DNA from: Sutterella wadsworthensis 2_1_59BFAA
GTDB lineage: Bacteria > Pseudomonadota > Gammaproteobacteria > Burkholderiales > Burkholderiaceae_F
Length of the DNA: 35,415 bases
Direction: 5' to 3'
Assembly (NCBI RefSeq): GCF_000297775.1
Contig: NZ_JH815513.1
Span: 326,554 to 361,968 of the forward strand
The stretch's first letter is position 1; each line of letters opens with the position of its first letter. Shown here piece after piece: positions 8,807-16,893 of this stretch. The position numbers and the translations under genes were made by a program. The notes beneath the pieces were generated by a model. That model was not told the DNA's origin. It saw only the letters and a program-made list of their open reading frames with translations, and did not search any database.

Positions 8807-9187
8807 ATGCCCGTCAATCCCGTCCACACCGACAACGCCCCCGCCGCCATCGGCGCCTACAGTCAGGCGACGCTCGCCGAGGGCTTCCTCTTCACGTCGG
8901 GCCAGCTTGGTCTAGTGCCCGCAACGGGCGCACTTGCCGAGGGCGTCGAGGCTCAGGCTCGACAGGCCTTCGCCAATCTCGAGGCGATCTGTGCCGCAGC
9001 GGGCACCACGCTCGGCAACACCGTCAAGATGACGATCTTCCTTGCAGACATCAACGAGTTCGCCGTGGTCAACAAGGTGATGACCGAAGTCATGTCCAAG
9101 CCCTATCCCGCCCGCTCCTGCTTCGCGGTCGCCGCACTTCCCAAGGCCGCCCGCGTCGAGATCGAGGCCGTGGTGACGATGCCGTAA
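8807..9187 (+). CDS. ridA: RidA / YjgF enamine-imine deaminase
   Basis: Small cytoplasmic protein (126 aa) of the Rid family, which hydrolyses reactive 2-aminoacrylate-type enamines and imines released by PLP enzymes such as threonine dehydratase. It has the family's IGAYSQA near the N-terminus, SGQLGLVP, NLEAICAAAG, VKMTIFLADINEF, and the substrate-carboxylate arginine in ARSCFAV, ending in VEIEAVV. The start at 8807 is fixed by GGAGGA at 8793-8798. recG follows after 23 bases and is probably co-transcribed. Confidence 0.95.
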   Translation: MPVNPVHTDNAPAAIGAYSQATLAEGFLFTSGQLGLVPATGALAEGVEAQARQAFANLEAICAAAGTTLGNTVKMTIFLADINEFAVVNKVMTEVMSKPYPARSCFAVAALPKAARVEIEAVVTMP

Positions 9188-9210
9188 GGCAATCCCCCAT
9201 CTTTGTATAT

Positions 9211-11304
9211 ATGCAGAACATGGCCGCCGCCCCGAAACAGCAGGAGCGCGCCTCGGGCGTCATCCGTCAGGAGAAGCTCGCGCCCCTTGACGTCAGGCTC
9301 GAGAAGCTCGGGCTCGTGCGCGACTGGGACTTTGCGCTTCACCTCCCGCTTCGCTATGAGGACGAGACGAGCGTCACACCCATCGGCTCGCTCGCCGTGA
9401 ACACGCACGCCCAGATCGAGGGCCGCGTCGCAGACCAGCGCTTCGTGCGCACGGGCCGCGGTCAGCAGCTTCAGGCCGTCGTCGAGGATTCGACGGGCAG
9501 CATCACGATCCGCTTCCTCCACTACTTCCCGTCCATCCAGAAGCAACTTGCCGTCGGCAGCACCGTGCGCCTCTACGGCGAGCCGCGCGAGGGCTACTAC
9601 GGCGGGCTCGAGATGGTGCATCCGCGCATCAAGTCCGGCAAGGCTGCCGAGACCGAACTGCCCAATGCGCTCACGCCCGTCTACCCCGCAGGCGAAGGCA
9701 TCCAGCAGCGATGGCTTCGCAAGCGCATCGACCGCGCACTGCTCGATCTGGACCTCACGGACCTCGTGCCCGAGGCGGTCAGGACGAAGTTCGGCCTTCC
9801 CGGCCTTCGCGAAGCACTCTCCTACATCCACACGCCGCCCTCGGGCGCCGACGTCATCGGTCTGCAGGAGCGCTCCGCCCCCGCCTGGCGCAGGCTCATC
9901 TTCGACGAACTCCTCGCCCAGCAGATCACGCTGCGCGAATCGCGCGCCGTGGCCTTTCAGCGCACCGCCCCGCCGCTCGCGGGCGACGACGCCGAACTGG
10001 TCGGCTGCTTCCTTGCGCAGCTTCCCTTCAACCTCACGAACGCCCAGCGCCGCGTCACGGACGAGATCCTCGCCGATCTGGCCGCGAACCGTCCCATGCA
10101 CCGCCTCGTTCAGGGCGACGTCGGCAGCGGCAAGACCGTCGTAGCTGCGCTCGCCGCCCTGCGCGCCGTGGCCTCGGGTCATCAGGCCTCCCTCATGGCG
10201 CCCACCGAGATCCTCGCCGAGCAGCACTTCAGGAAGATCGCCGCCTGGCTCGAGCCTCTGGGCATCCGCACCGCCTGGCTCACGGGCCGCCTCAAGACCG
10301 CGGAGAAGAATGCCGCGCTCGAGGCCGTCGCCTCAGGCGAAGCACGCATCGTCATCGGCACCCACGCCCTCATTCAGGAAGGCGTCAAATTCGCGAACCT
10401 CGGGCTTGCGATCGTCGACGAGCAGCACCGCTTCGGCGTTGCCCAGCGACTTGCGCTGCGCACCCGCCCAGAGTCCGCCCTCGTCCCTCACCTCCTGATG
10501 CTCTCCGCGACCCCGATTCCGCGCACGCTCGCCATGAGCTACCTCGCGGACCTCGACGTCTCGGTCATCGACGAGCTGCCGCCCGGCCGCACGCCCGTCG
10601 TCACCAAGACCGTGAAGACCTCCCGCAAGGACGACGTGCTTTCCGTCGTGAGGAGTGTCGTTGCGCAGGGCCGCCAGGTCTACTGGGTCTGTCCGCTCAT
10701 CGAGGAAAGCGACAAGCTCGACCTCACACCCGCGACCGTCTGCCGCGACGACCTTCAGCAGCGCCTGCCCGACCTCACCGTCGGCCTCGTGCACGGTGCG
10801 ATGCCCGCTGCCGAGAAGGATGCCGTCATGCAGGACTTCGTCTCGGGCCTCACCCAGATTCTCGTCGCCACCACCGTCATCGAGGTGGGCGTCGACGTTC
10901 CCAATGCAACCCTGATGGTGATCGAGCACGCAGAGCGCTTCGGCCTCGCGCAACTCCACCAGCTTCGCGGCCGCGTCGGCCGCGGCGCCACCCAGAGCGC
11001 CTGCATCCTGCTTTTCGGCGAGGACATCTCGCCCGCGGGATGGGAGCGCCTCAAGGCGATCAGGGACACGACCGACGGCTTCGAGATCGCGAGGCGCGAC
11101 CTCGAGATGCGCGGCCCCGGAGAATTCCTCGGCGAACGCCAGTCGGGCACGCCGCTCCTACGCTTTGCGGATCTCGATCGCGACGAGGCGCTCCTTGCCG
11201 CCGCACGCCGCACGGCCGATGCCTGGCTCGAAAAGGACAGGGATGCGGCCCTCAGGCACGCGGCCCGCTGGTTCAAGACGGCTGGCGAATTCCTAGCCGC
11301 ATGA
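9211..11304 (+). CDS. recG: ATP-dependent DNA helicase RecG
   Basis: Superfamily 2 helicase that remodels stalled replication forks and branch-migrates Holliday junctions. The product is 697 aa, close to E. coli RecG (693). An N-terminal wedge/OB-fold region (about residues 50-200) precedes the motor. Motor motifs are GDVGSGKT (Walker A, about residue 302), DEQHRFG (the RecG form of the DEAH box), LMLSATPIPRTLAMS, TTVIEVGVDVPNATLM, and QLRGRVGRG (motif VI). The start is taken as ATG 9211; ATG 9220 is equally possible, as no clear ribosome site is seen. The open frame continues upstream across ridA but that part is an overlap artefact. Confidence 0.95.
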   Translation: MQNMAAAPKQQERASGVIRQEKLAPLDVRLEKLGLVRDWDFALHLPLRYEDETSVTPIGSLAVNTHAQIEGRVADQRFVRTGRGQQLQAVVEDSTGSITIRFLHYFPSIQKQLAVGSTVRLYGEPREGYYGGLEMVHPRIKSGKAAETELPNALTPVYPAGEGIQQRWLRKRIDRALLDLDLTDLVPEAVRTKFGLPGLREALSYIHTPPSGADVIGLQERSAPAWRRLIFDELLAQQITLRESRAVAFQRTAPPLAGDDAELVGCFLAQLPFNLTNAQRRVTDEILADLAANRPMHRLVQGDVGSGKTVVAALAALRAVASGHQASLMAPTEILAEQHFRKIAAWLEPLGIRTAWLTGRLKTAEKNAALEAVASGEARIVIGTHALIQEGVKFANLGLAIVDEQHRFGVAQRLALRTRPESALVPHLLMLSATPIPRTLAMSYLADLDVSVIDELPPGRTPVVTKTVKTSRKDDVLSVVRSVVAQGRQVYWVCPLIEESDKLDLTPATVCRDDLQQRLPDLTVGLVHGAMPAAEKDAVMQDFVSGLTQILVATTVIEVGVDVPNATLMVIEHAERFGLAQLHQLRGRVGRGATQSACILLFGEDISPAGWERLKAIRDTTDGFEIARRDLEMRGPGEFLGERQSGTPLLRFADLDRDEALLAAARRTADAWLEKDRDAALRHAARWFKTAGEFLAA

Positions 11305-11372
11305 GCCCTTTGCGAAACGTCCCGCAACCGCACTACCATATTCATACAATCCACAAACAAGGATCCCTGATC

Positions 11373-12317
11373 ATGACTCTCACCGAACTCAAGTACGTCA
11401 TCGCGGTGGCCCGTGAAAGGCACTTCGGCCGCGCCGCCGAATCCTGCTTCGTGAGTCAGCCCTCCCTTTCCGTCGCCATCAAGAAGCTCGAGGAAGAGCT
11501 CGGCGTCTCGATCTTCGAGCGCCGCACGCCCGACATCTCGATCACGCCCGTGGGCGCCGCCATCATCGAGCAGGCCCAGAAGGTGCTCGAGGAAAGCCGT
11601 CTCATCTCAGAGATCGCCAAGCGCGGTCAGGATCCGCTCGCCGGCCCGATCCGCCTCGGCATGATCTACACGGTCGCCCCGTACCTCATGCCCGAGCTCA
11701 TCGTGAAGCTCTCCACGCTCGCCCCGAAGATGCCCGTCTACCTTGAGGAGACGTACACCACCGAGCTCATCTCCCAGCTGCGCACGGGCGCCATCGACGT
11801 CGCCATCATGGCCGACACGATCTCCGACACGGGCTTCATGACCCAGGCCCTCTATCAGGAAAGCTTCGTCGTCACCGTTCCGTCCCACCATCCGTGGGTC
11901 AACCGCAACTACATCGGTCCGCAGGAACTGCGCGACCAGACGATGCTTCTGCTCGGCGCCGGCCACTGCTTCCGCGACCAGATCATCGGCATCTGCCCGG
12001 ACCTCGTGCGCGCCAACATCGGCATCGCCGACGTCCAGCGCACGGTCGAGGGCTCCTCGCTGCAGACGATCTGCCACATGGTCGCCCAGGGGCTCGGCAT
12101 TACCGTGCTGCCCGCCTCCTGCGTGCCCTATCTGCGCTCGAACGTCAACAGCATCAAGACGATCCCGTTCAAGAGCCCGTCGCCCTCGCGCCGCGTCATC
12201 ATGGTCTGGCGCAAGAGCTTCACGCGCATGAGCGCGATCGAGACGCTCGCCCAGGCGGTCAAGAGCACCACGCTCAACGGCTGCTTCTATCTTGACGAGC
12301 CGCCCGTCGCCGACTGA
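11373..12317 (+). CDS. oxyR: Hydrogen peroxide sensor and LysR-type regulator OxyR
   Basis: Transcription factor that senses H2O2 through a reversible disulfide and activates antioxidant genes. The 314-aa protein has a LysR winged helix (residues 1-60, AAESCFVSQPSLSVAIKKLE) and a sensor domain. GHCFRDQIIGIC places cysteines at 199 and 208, exactly the redox pair numbering of E. coli OxyR, which separates it from other LysR proteins. Start ATG 11373 is preceded by AAGGAT. A possible -10 (TACAAT, 11345-11350) lies between recG and oxyR, so it may have its own promoter. The permease gene begins 20 bases after it. Confidence 0.95.
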   Translation: MTLTELKYVIAVARERHFGRAAESCFVSQPSLSVAIKKLEEELGVSIFERRTPDISITPVGAAIIEQAQKVLEESRLISEIAKRGQDPLAGPIRLGMIYTVAPYLMPELIVKLSTLAPKMPVYLEETYTTELISQLRTGAIDVAIMADTISDTGFMTQALYQESFVVTVPSHHPWVNRNYIGPQELRDQTMLLLGAGHCFRDQIIGICPDLVRANIGIADVQRTVEGSSLQTICHMVAQGLGITVLPASCVPYLRSNVNSIKTIPFKSPSPSRRVIMVWRKSFTRMSAIETLAQAVKSTTLNGCFYLDEPPVAD

Positions 12318-12337
12318 GCCGCACCGCCGAGGCCATC

Positions 12338-13630
12338 ATGAACCAACCCGACACCCGAACGGGCGCGGAGCCCGGTCCGTCCGCGCAGGCGGCCCAGCCT
12401 GAGCCCCACGCCCAGTCGCCCGCCGCCGAACGCAACCGCGGCCCGCAGACGCTGCGTTCCATGCTCAGCTTCAGCGAGCGCGTCGACCTGCTCATCCGCG
12501 TCGTACTTGCCGTGGCCGTCTCGATCGGCTGCTACTTCATCATCGAGCCGTTCCTCACCGCGATCGTCATCGCGGCGATTCTCGCCGTCGTCACATGGCC
12601 GCTCTTCGCGAGCGCCCGTTCGTCGGCGGGCGGCTCCACGACGCTGCCCGCGCTCCTGATGGTCTTCCTGCTCATCATCGGCGTGCTGATCCCGTCGAGC
12701 TTCCTGCTCATCGCGCTCGCACAGCAGATCCCCAAGGGCATCTCCGTCATCCGCGAATGGATCGCTAGCGGCTTCACGATTCCGCCCGCCATCTCCGAGA
12801 TTCCGGGCATCGGCCCTTGGCTTCACGACCAGCTGCTCTTCGCGATCGACCCCGCGTCGCTCTCGACCACCATGCAGAAGCTCCTCGAGCCGCTCTCGGC
12901 CGCGCTTCTCAATGCAGCCGTCAACGTGAGCAACATCCTCCTGCAGCTCGCCCTCGTCACCTTCATCGTGTTCTTCTTCTACCGCGACGGCGCCTGGTTC
13001 GCCGACCGCGTGCAGGCCCTGATGAAGCGCGTCTCGGGCGACCTCTCGAACGAACTCACGAAGATCCTCGTCAACACGACCCGTTCCGTCGTCTTCGGCC
13101 TCGTGGGCACCGCGCTCGGCCAGGCCGTCGTCGCAGGCATCGGCTTCTGGATCGCAGGCGTGCCTGGCATCCTCATGCTCTGCACACTCGTCTTCGTCCT
13201 CTCGATCGTCCCGATCGGACCTCCCCTCGTCTGGGGCCCGTCCGCCATCTGGCTCTACTCGCAGGGCGAAACGGGCATGGCCGTCTTCCTCGTCCTCTGG
13301 GGGCTCCTCGCCGTCTCGAGCGTGGACAACTTCCTCAAGCCGATCCTCATCGCGCGCGGCTCCTCACTGCCCCTCGCCCTCATCTTCCTGGGCGTCTTCG
13401 GCGGCGTGATCGCCTTCGGCTTCCTCGGCCTCATCCTCGGCCCGATCCTGCTCGCCGTCGGCCTCTCCATGCTTCAGGCATGGCTCAAGAATCCGATCCT
13501 CGCCGCGAAGCTTGATCCCGACCGTCCCCGCAGAAGCAGGCGTCCGATCAAGCTGGAGAAACGCGAAAGCACTCAAACCAAGGGAAATTCCCTAGATAAT
13601 CCATCTGATCAGGAAAACACCTCCGAATAA
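12338..13630 (+). CDS. AI-2E family transporter (PerM/YdiK-like permease)
   Basis: Polytopic inner-membrane protein of the AI-2E transporter family (430 aa). Members have been linked to autoinducer-2 export, Na+/H+ antiport or small-molecule efflux, so the substrate is not predictable. A hydrophilic Pro/Gln/Ala-rich N-terminal tail (about 45 residues) precedes paired membrane helices. The central segment holds FIVFFFYRDG, and the C-terminal half has LSIVPIGPPLVWGPSA, VDNFLKPILI and FGFLGLILGPILLAV, which are typical of the family. The C-terminus is basic and polar. It starts 20 nt after oxyR and shares its direction, so it is likely in the same transcript, and a strong terminator follows. Confidence 0.88.
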   Translation: MNQPDTRTGAEPGPSAQAAQPEPHAQSPAAERNRGPQTLRSMLSFSERVDLLIRVVLAVAVSIGCYFIIEPFLTAIVIAAILAVVTWPLFASARSSAGGSTTLPALLMVFLLIIGVLIPSSFLLIALAQQIPKGISVIREWIASGFTIPPAISEIPGIGPWLHDQLLFAIDPASLSTTMQKLLEPLSAALLNAAVNVSNILLQLALVTFIVFFFYRDGAWFADRVQALMKRVSGDLSNELTKILVNTTRSVVFGLVGTALGQAVVAGIGFWIAGVPGILMLCTLVFVLSIVPIGPPLVWGPSAIWLYSQGETGMAVFLVLWGLLAVSSVDNFLKPILIARGSSLPLALIFLGVFGGVIAFGFLGLILGPILLAVGLSMLQAWLKNPILAAKLDPDRPRRSRRPIKLEKRESTQTKGNSLDNPSDQENTSE

Positions 13631-13653
13631 CTACGGAAAGTGTTGCGTATCAA

Positions 13654-13682
13654 GAGGTTGCAGAACTGCAACCTCCTTTTTT
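13654..13682 (+). terminator. Terminator of the ridA-recG-oxyR-permease run
   Basis: GAGGTTGCA (13654-13662) pairs with TGCAACCTC (13667-13675), a 4-nt loop, followed by a T-run to 13682. It lies 23 nt after the permease stop codon. Confidence 0.9.
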
Positions 13683-13753
13683 AGGACCCGATCAGGCCCT
13701 TTTGAAGCTCCTTTTTGCCTGAAGCAGTACGTAAAAACCTTCAGGCGCGATCC

Positions 13754-13783
13754 TTGACAGTAGGGCATACTAGCAACTGTATT
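13754..13783 (+). promoter_or_regulatory. Sigma-70-type promoter of the DcuC-family gene
   Basis: A perfect TTGACA (13754-13759) is followed after 17-18 bp by CTGTAT/TGTATT (13777-13783). It lies 85 nt upstream of the dcuC start, downstream of the previous terminator. Confidence 0.6.
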
Positions 13784-13867
13784 CGGAGGACCGCCCTCAG
13801 GCGGAGTCTGTTACAGAGCGGCCCTACCCATAAAAACACTCAACAACCAAAGGATTTGGAGTTTCTT

Positions 13868-15133
13868 ATGTCGATTCAAAGCTGGGTCGCCATTGCCGTG
13901 ACGCTCGTTACGGTCTGGGCCCTGATCAAGCGCTATGAAACGCGACTGGTGCTTCTTGCCGCCGGTCTCTTCCTCTGCTGCATTAGTCTTGACCCGATGT
14001 ACGGTCTTGACGCCATGGGCAAGTCCATGACGAACAAGTCCCTCATCATGGCAATCTGCGGCTCGATGGGCTTTGCCTTCGTGGCTTCCTACACGCAGTG
14101 TGACCGTTCTCTCGTTCACTACCTCGCCTCCCCGATCCGCGGCCTCGGCATCTTCCTGCTGCCGGTCTGCACGACGATCACGTTCTTCATCAACATCGCC
14201 ATTCCGTCTGCCGCCGGCTGCGCTGCCGCCGTCGGTTCGACGCTCATTCCGGTGATGCTCCGCGCCGGCATCAAACCGGCCGCCGCCGCTGCTGCCGTTC
14301 TCGGCGGCACGATCGGTTCGTACCTCTCTCCGGGCACGTCCCACAACGTCTTCGTCGCCAACATGGCCAAGATGTCTGAAATGGACTTCATCGCCTATCA
14401 CTCCACGTTCTCCCTGATGTGCGGCGCCATCCTCATCGTCGGCATTGCTCTCGTCGCCTTCATCCTCGGCGACCACAAGGGTGACAAGAACGCCCAGGTC
14501 GACGAATCCAAGCTCCAGAAGATGGACTTCGTTCCGTCCCCGCTCAAGGCCATCGTTCCGTTCGTGCCCATTGCCATCCTCGTGCTCGGCAACACCTGCC
14601 TTCCGGCCATCAAGATGGGCGTTGCCCAGGCCATGCTGATCGGCGCCATCGCCGCTCTCGTCATCGCCCGCGCCAACCCGCAGCAGCTCACGAAGGAATT
14701 CTTCAGCGGCATGGGCAAGGGCTATGCCGACGTGATGGGCATCATCATCGCCGCCGGCGTGTTCGCCGCCGGTCTCCGCGCCACGGGTCTCATTGACGCC
14801 GCCGTCGCCGCCCTTAAGGACTCCAACGAATTCGCCCGTTGGGGCGGCTCCCTCGGTCCGTGGATCATGGGCGTCATCACCGGTTCCGGCGACGCTGCCA
14901 CCCAGGCCTTCAACGAAGCTGTGACCCCGCACGCCGAATCCTTCGGCATGACCATCCCGGGTCTTGGCGGTCTCGCCTTCCTGACCGGCGCTCTCGGCCG
15001 CACGATGTCCCCGCTCGCCGGCGTGACGATTCTCGTGTCCGGTATCGCCATGGTCTCCCCGATCGAAGTCATCAAGCGCACCGCCGTTCCGTGTATCGTC
15101 GCTGTCGTCGCCTGCGCTCTCCTGATGGTCTAA
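13868..15133 (+). CDS. dcuC: Anaerobic C4-dicarboxylate transporter, DcuC family
   Basis: Inner-membrane carrier for C4-dicarboxylates; E. coli DcuC mainly exports succinate under anaerobic conditions. The product is 421 aa with about 12 hydrophobic segments. Family features include FVASYTQCDRSLVHYL, NIAIPSAAGCAAAVGSTLIP, GGTIGSYLSPGTSHN, and the C-terminal GSGDAATQAFNEAVTPHA and GALGRTMSPLAGVTIL. The start at 13868 has GGAG six bases upstream; the frame is open to 13715 but that part overlaps the promoter. It is monocistronic between two terminators and adds a second C4-dicarboxylate carrier to the dcuA gene in this window. Confidence 0.9.
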   Translation: MSIQSWVAIAVTLVTVWALIKRYETRLVLLAAGLFLCCISLDPMYGLDAMGKSMTNKSLIMAICGSMGFAFVASYTQCDRSLVHYLASPIRGLGIFLLPVCTTITFFINIAIPSAAGCAAAVGSTLIPVMLRAGIKPAAAAAAVLGGTIGSYLSPGTSHNVFVANMAKMSEMDFIAYHSTFSLMCGAILIVGIALVAFILGDHKGDKNAQVDESKLQKMDFVPSPLKAIVPFVPIAILVLGNTCLPAIKMGVAQAMLIGAIAALVIARANPQQLTKEFFSGMGKGYADVMGIIIAAGVFAAGLRATGLIDAAVAALKDSNEFARWGGSLGPWIMGVITGSGDAATQAFNEAVTPHAESFGMTIPGLGGLAFLTGALGRTMSPLAGVTILVSGIAMVSPIEVIKRTAVPCIVAVVACALLMV

Positions 15134-15181
15134 TTCATCAGAGCCTGAAGTCCTCTCCGAGAGCTTCATGACAGAGACAAG

Positions 15182-15213
15182 AAGGGCCGTTCCGAAAGGT
15201 GCGGCCCTTTTCA
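15182..15213 (+). terminator. Terminator of the DcuC-family gene
   Basis: AAGGGCCG (15182-15189) pairs with CGGCCCTT (15202-15209) around a 12-nt loop and runs into T's. It lies about 48 nt after the stop codon. Confidence 0.85.
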
Positions 15214-15465
15214 TTTCCCTCTTTCTCCCCGTCTCTCGCCTCTCGTCCTGCAGCGCCGCCCGCCCGACCCGCAACCCCCTGCTCCACGCACCTCATCTCC
15301 TCCCGCTCCCGCCCCCAGAGACTGCGAAGGACCTTCCTGCGTGTCCGCGCCTGCCCATCCTTCACCTTCCCGCGGGATCCTCGGCACGGCAGACGACTGC
15401 AACCGGAACACCTCTCTCGCCGCCCCCCGCTTCCTTGCGCTCATCGCCGCAGCTCCTCCCAACGT

Positions 15466-15605
15466 GATCATCACGGCGAGGAACTCACGAGACTCGTGAA
15501 GGAAATTCGTGCGAGGAGATCAAGCATCTGCACGACTCCTTCATGAACGTCATGACCAAGCAGGAATCCGACGGTCAAACGTTCCGTCCGCTTTCAGAAG
15601 CTTGA
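15466..15605 (+). pseudogene. Possible frameshifted remnant of a gene end
   Basis: Two short stretches read like one helical, charged protein if a single frameshift near 15511-15516 is allowed. The first gives GEELTRLVKEIR and the second, in another frame, gives EEIKHLHDSFMNVMTKQ and continues to a stop at 15603-15605. Neither part has a start or ribosome site. I do not recognise the family. The call rests only on protein-like composition and could be chance. Confidence 0.3.
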
Positions 15606-15703
15606 AAAAGCTAGACGAAACCGATGAGGGCTGTTTGATGCAGCCCGCTACTGCCCGAATTGGGTAGGGACTAGAATGGGGGGGGGGGGATACGGCCCCC
15701 CAG

Positions 15704-15733
15704 AATCCCCTTCCAATCGATTGGGAGGGGATT
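15704..15733 (-). terminator. Hairpin after the FAD/NAD(P)H reductase gene
   Basis: AATCCCCT (15704-15711) pairs with AGGGGATT (15726-15733), and the loop contains the palindrome CCAATCGATTGG, so nearly the whole 30 bases is one stem. It lies 17 nt after the reductase stop. There is no T-run; a second G/C hairpin formed by the poly-G tract follows. Confidence 0.55.
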
Positions 15734-15749
15734 ATCAATTCCGTTCAGA

Positions 15750-16547
15750 TCAGCGGGTGCGCACGAACACCTGGGTGTGGATGTGATCGGCGGGAATCGT
15801 GCGGTACTGCAGGATGATGTTGCGCACGTACTCGACGAAGATTTCGGAGCCGCAGAGATAGACGTCGCTTTCGGCGTCCATGCAGGCGTGACGCAGCGTG
15901 GCGGGCATCAGCTTACCCGTGAACTGGTAGTCCTGGCCGACGTGTTCGTCAAAGCGCGGTTCGGTGTAGCCCACGGCCATGCCGCTGTCGGGAATAAGCT
16001 TGATGAGGTTCTTCGTCTCCTCCTGAAGCGGGAAGTGCTCGCCGTTCTTCGTGGAGTAGATGAGATGCACGCGGCGCAGCGGGTGGTCGGTGGCGATCTC
16101 GGAGAGCATCGCGACCATCGGGGTGATGCCGATGCCTTCGGCGATCATCACGACGGGAGTTTCACGGTCGTCAAGAACGAAGCCGCCAGCGGGTTCGGAA
16201 ACCTCGATCTCGTCGCCGACGTGCAGGCACTGGGCGAGCTGGGCGGAAAGGGCGCCGCGGTCGTTGTCGAGCACCTTGATGGTGATGCGGTAGCAGCCTT
16301 CGTCGGGCGTGCTGCAAAGCGTGTAGGCGCGCGGCTCAAAACCCTCGAGGCGAAGCGCCACGCCCTGGCCGGCGCGGAAGGCGGGAAGCGGCTGCTCGTC
16401 GGCGGGCATCAGCGTGAAGGTGGTCGTGTCGACGCATTCTTGCTTGCGGTTCATCACCTTGAACTTGCGCCAGCCCTTCCATTCGACGAAGGCCGGGGCC
16501 TTGACTTCATCAACGTGAGCTTCCTTCTTTTCGAAAAATCCGAACAT
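15750..16547 (-). CDS. Stand-alone FAD/NAD(P)H oxidoreductase (flavohaemoglobin reductase-like)
   Basis: A 265-aa member of the ferredoxin-NADP+ reductase superfamily, passing electrons from NAD(P)H through FAD to an acceptor that is not identifiable here. After a ~20-residue polar N-terminus there is a beta-barrel FAD domain with R73-A-Y-T-L-C-S, then an NAD(P)H domain with GIGITPM (138-144) and a C-terminal VYLCGSEIFVEYVR. Spacing and order resemble the reductase half of flavohaemoglobin (Hmp), but there is no globin domain and no 2Fe-2S motif. It starts with AAGGAG nine bases upstream. It appears monocistronic with a long leader. Partner could be a haemoglobin, ferredoxin or oxygenase coded elsewhere. 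Confidence 0.8.
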   Translation of the reverse strand: MFGFFEKKEAHVDEVKAPAFVEWKGWRKFKVMNRKQECVDTTTFTLMPADEQPLPAFRAGQGVALRLEGFEPRAYTLCSTPDEGCYRITIKVLDNDRGALSAQLAQCLHVGDEIEVSEPAGGFVLDDRETPVVMIAEGIGITPMVAMLSEIATDHPLRRVHLIYSTKNGEHFPLQEETKNLIKLIPDSGMAVGYTEPRFDEHVGQDYQFTGKLMPATLRHACMDAESDVYLCGSEIFVEYVRNIILQYRTIPADHIHTQVFVRTR

Positions 16548-16831
16548 GATGCTTCTCCTTTTTAATTCTTGCGCAGGCGTTTCGAGCGCTTTGCAAATGG
16601 CTTTCAGCTGACGCCCGGTCTCGGCGTCCTGTTGTTTAAAGCATACCCCTAACTACTACCACCTAATCCTTTCGCATCGACTTTTGTTGATCTTTTAGAT
16701 AAACCAGACTACCCCTTACAGATCCACTACCCTTTTCGGTATAGGAATCAACCCTTATCAACCCCTTTCGTGCGCAGACACTGCACTCGGGAAGTCCTCC
16801 CTGCGCAGCGTTTGAAATGAAAAAATCAAAG
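16548..16831. other. Regulatory leader upstream of the reductase gene
   Basis: No gene. On the minus strand, reading toward the reductase, there are repeated short elements: GGGTTGAT twice 11 bp apart (around 16750-16770), GGGTAGT twice (around 16711-16735) and GGTGGTAGTAGT (16652-16663). TACCCCT occurs at 16634-16640 and near 16711, which fits the NarL heptamer consensus TACYYMT. These could be operator sites; this is inference from pattern only. Confidence 0.35.
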
Positions 16832-16866
16832 AAAAACGGCCGTCCCCCGCAAGGGAGACAGCCGTC
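16832..16866 (-). terminator. Terminator of orn
   Basis: On the minus strand ACGGCTGTCTCCC pairs with GGGGGACGGCCGT (one or two imperfect positions) around TTGC and is followed by five T's (plus A's at 16832-16836). It lies 28 nt downstream of the orn stop codon. Confidence 0.85.
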
Positions 16867-16893
16867 TTCGTCAATTCAGATGAGGTCCGTCCG

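Larger units (their letters stand above)
15214..15749. other. Gene-poor stretch with a homopolymer and hairpins
   Basis: No intact gene is seen. The first 250 bases are C-rich on the plus strand and do not read like a protein in any frame. A possible decayed gene end follows (15466-15605), then a run of 12 G (15678-15689) facing a C-run, and the hairpin that ends the reductase gene. Confidence 0.5.

Noticed and set aside
8653-8850. A 65-codon minus-strand frame between frdA and ridA, considered as a missing frdC or small gene
   Set aside because: It overlaps the ridA start and ribosome site, is not hydrophobic enough for a cytochrome b anchor, and has no ribosome site.
15199-15546. A 115-codon frame after the DcuC-family gene
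   Set aside because: Most of it is Arg/Pro/Ser-rich read from a C-rich stretch and overlaps the dcuC terminator; only its end is considered, as part of a possible remnant.
8371-16664. Exact 13-mer ACTACTACCACCT at 8371-8383 and 16652-16664, both upstream of minus-strand redox genes
   Set aside because: In 35 kb searched on both strands, several 13-mer matches are expected by chance, and the two copies sit at very different distances from their genes (about 400 and 105 bases).
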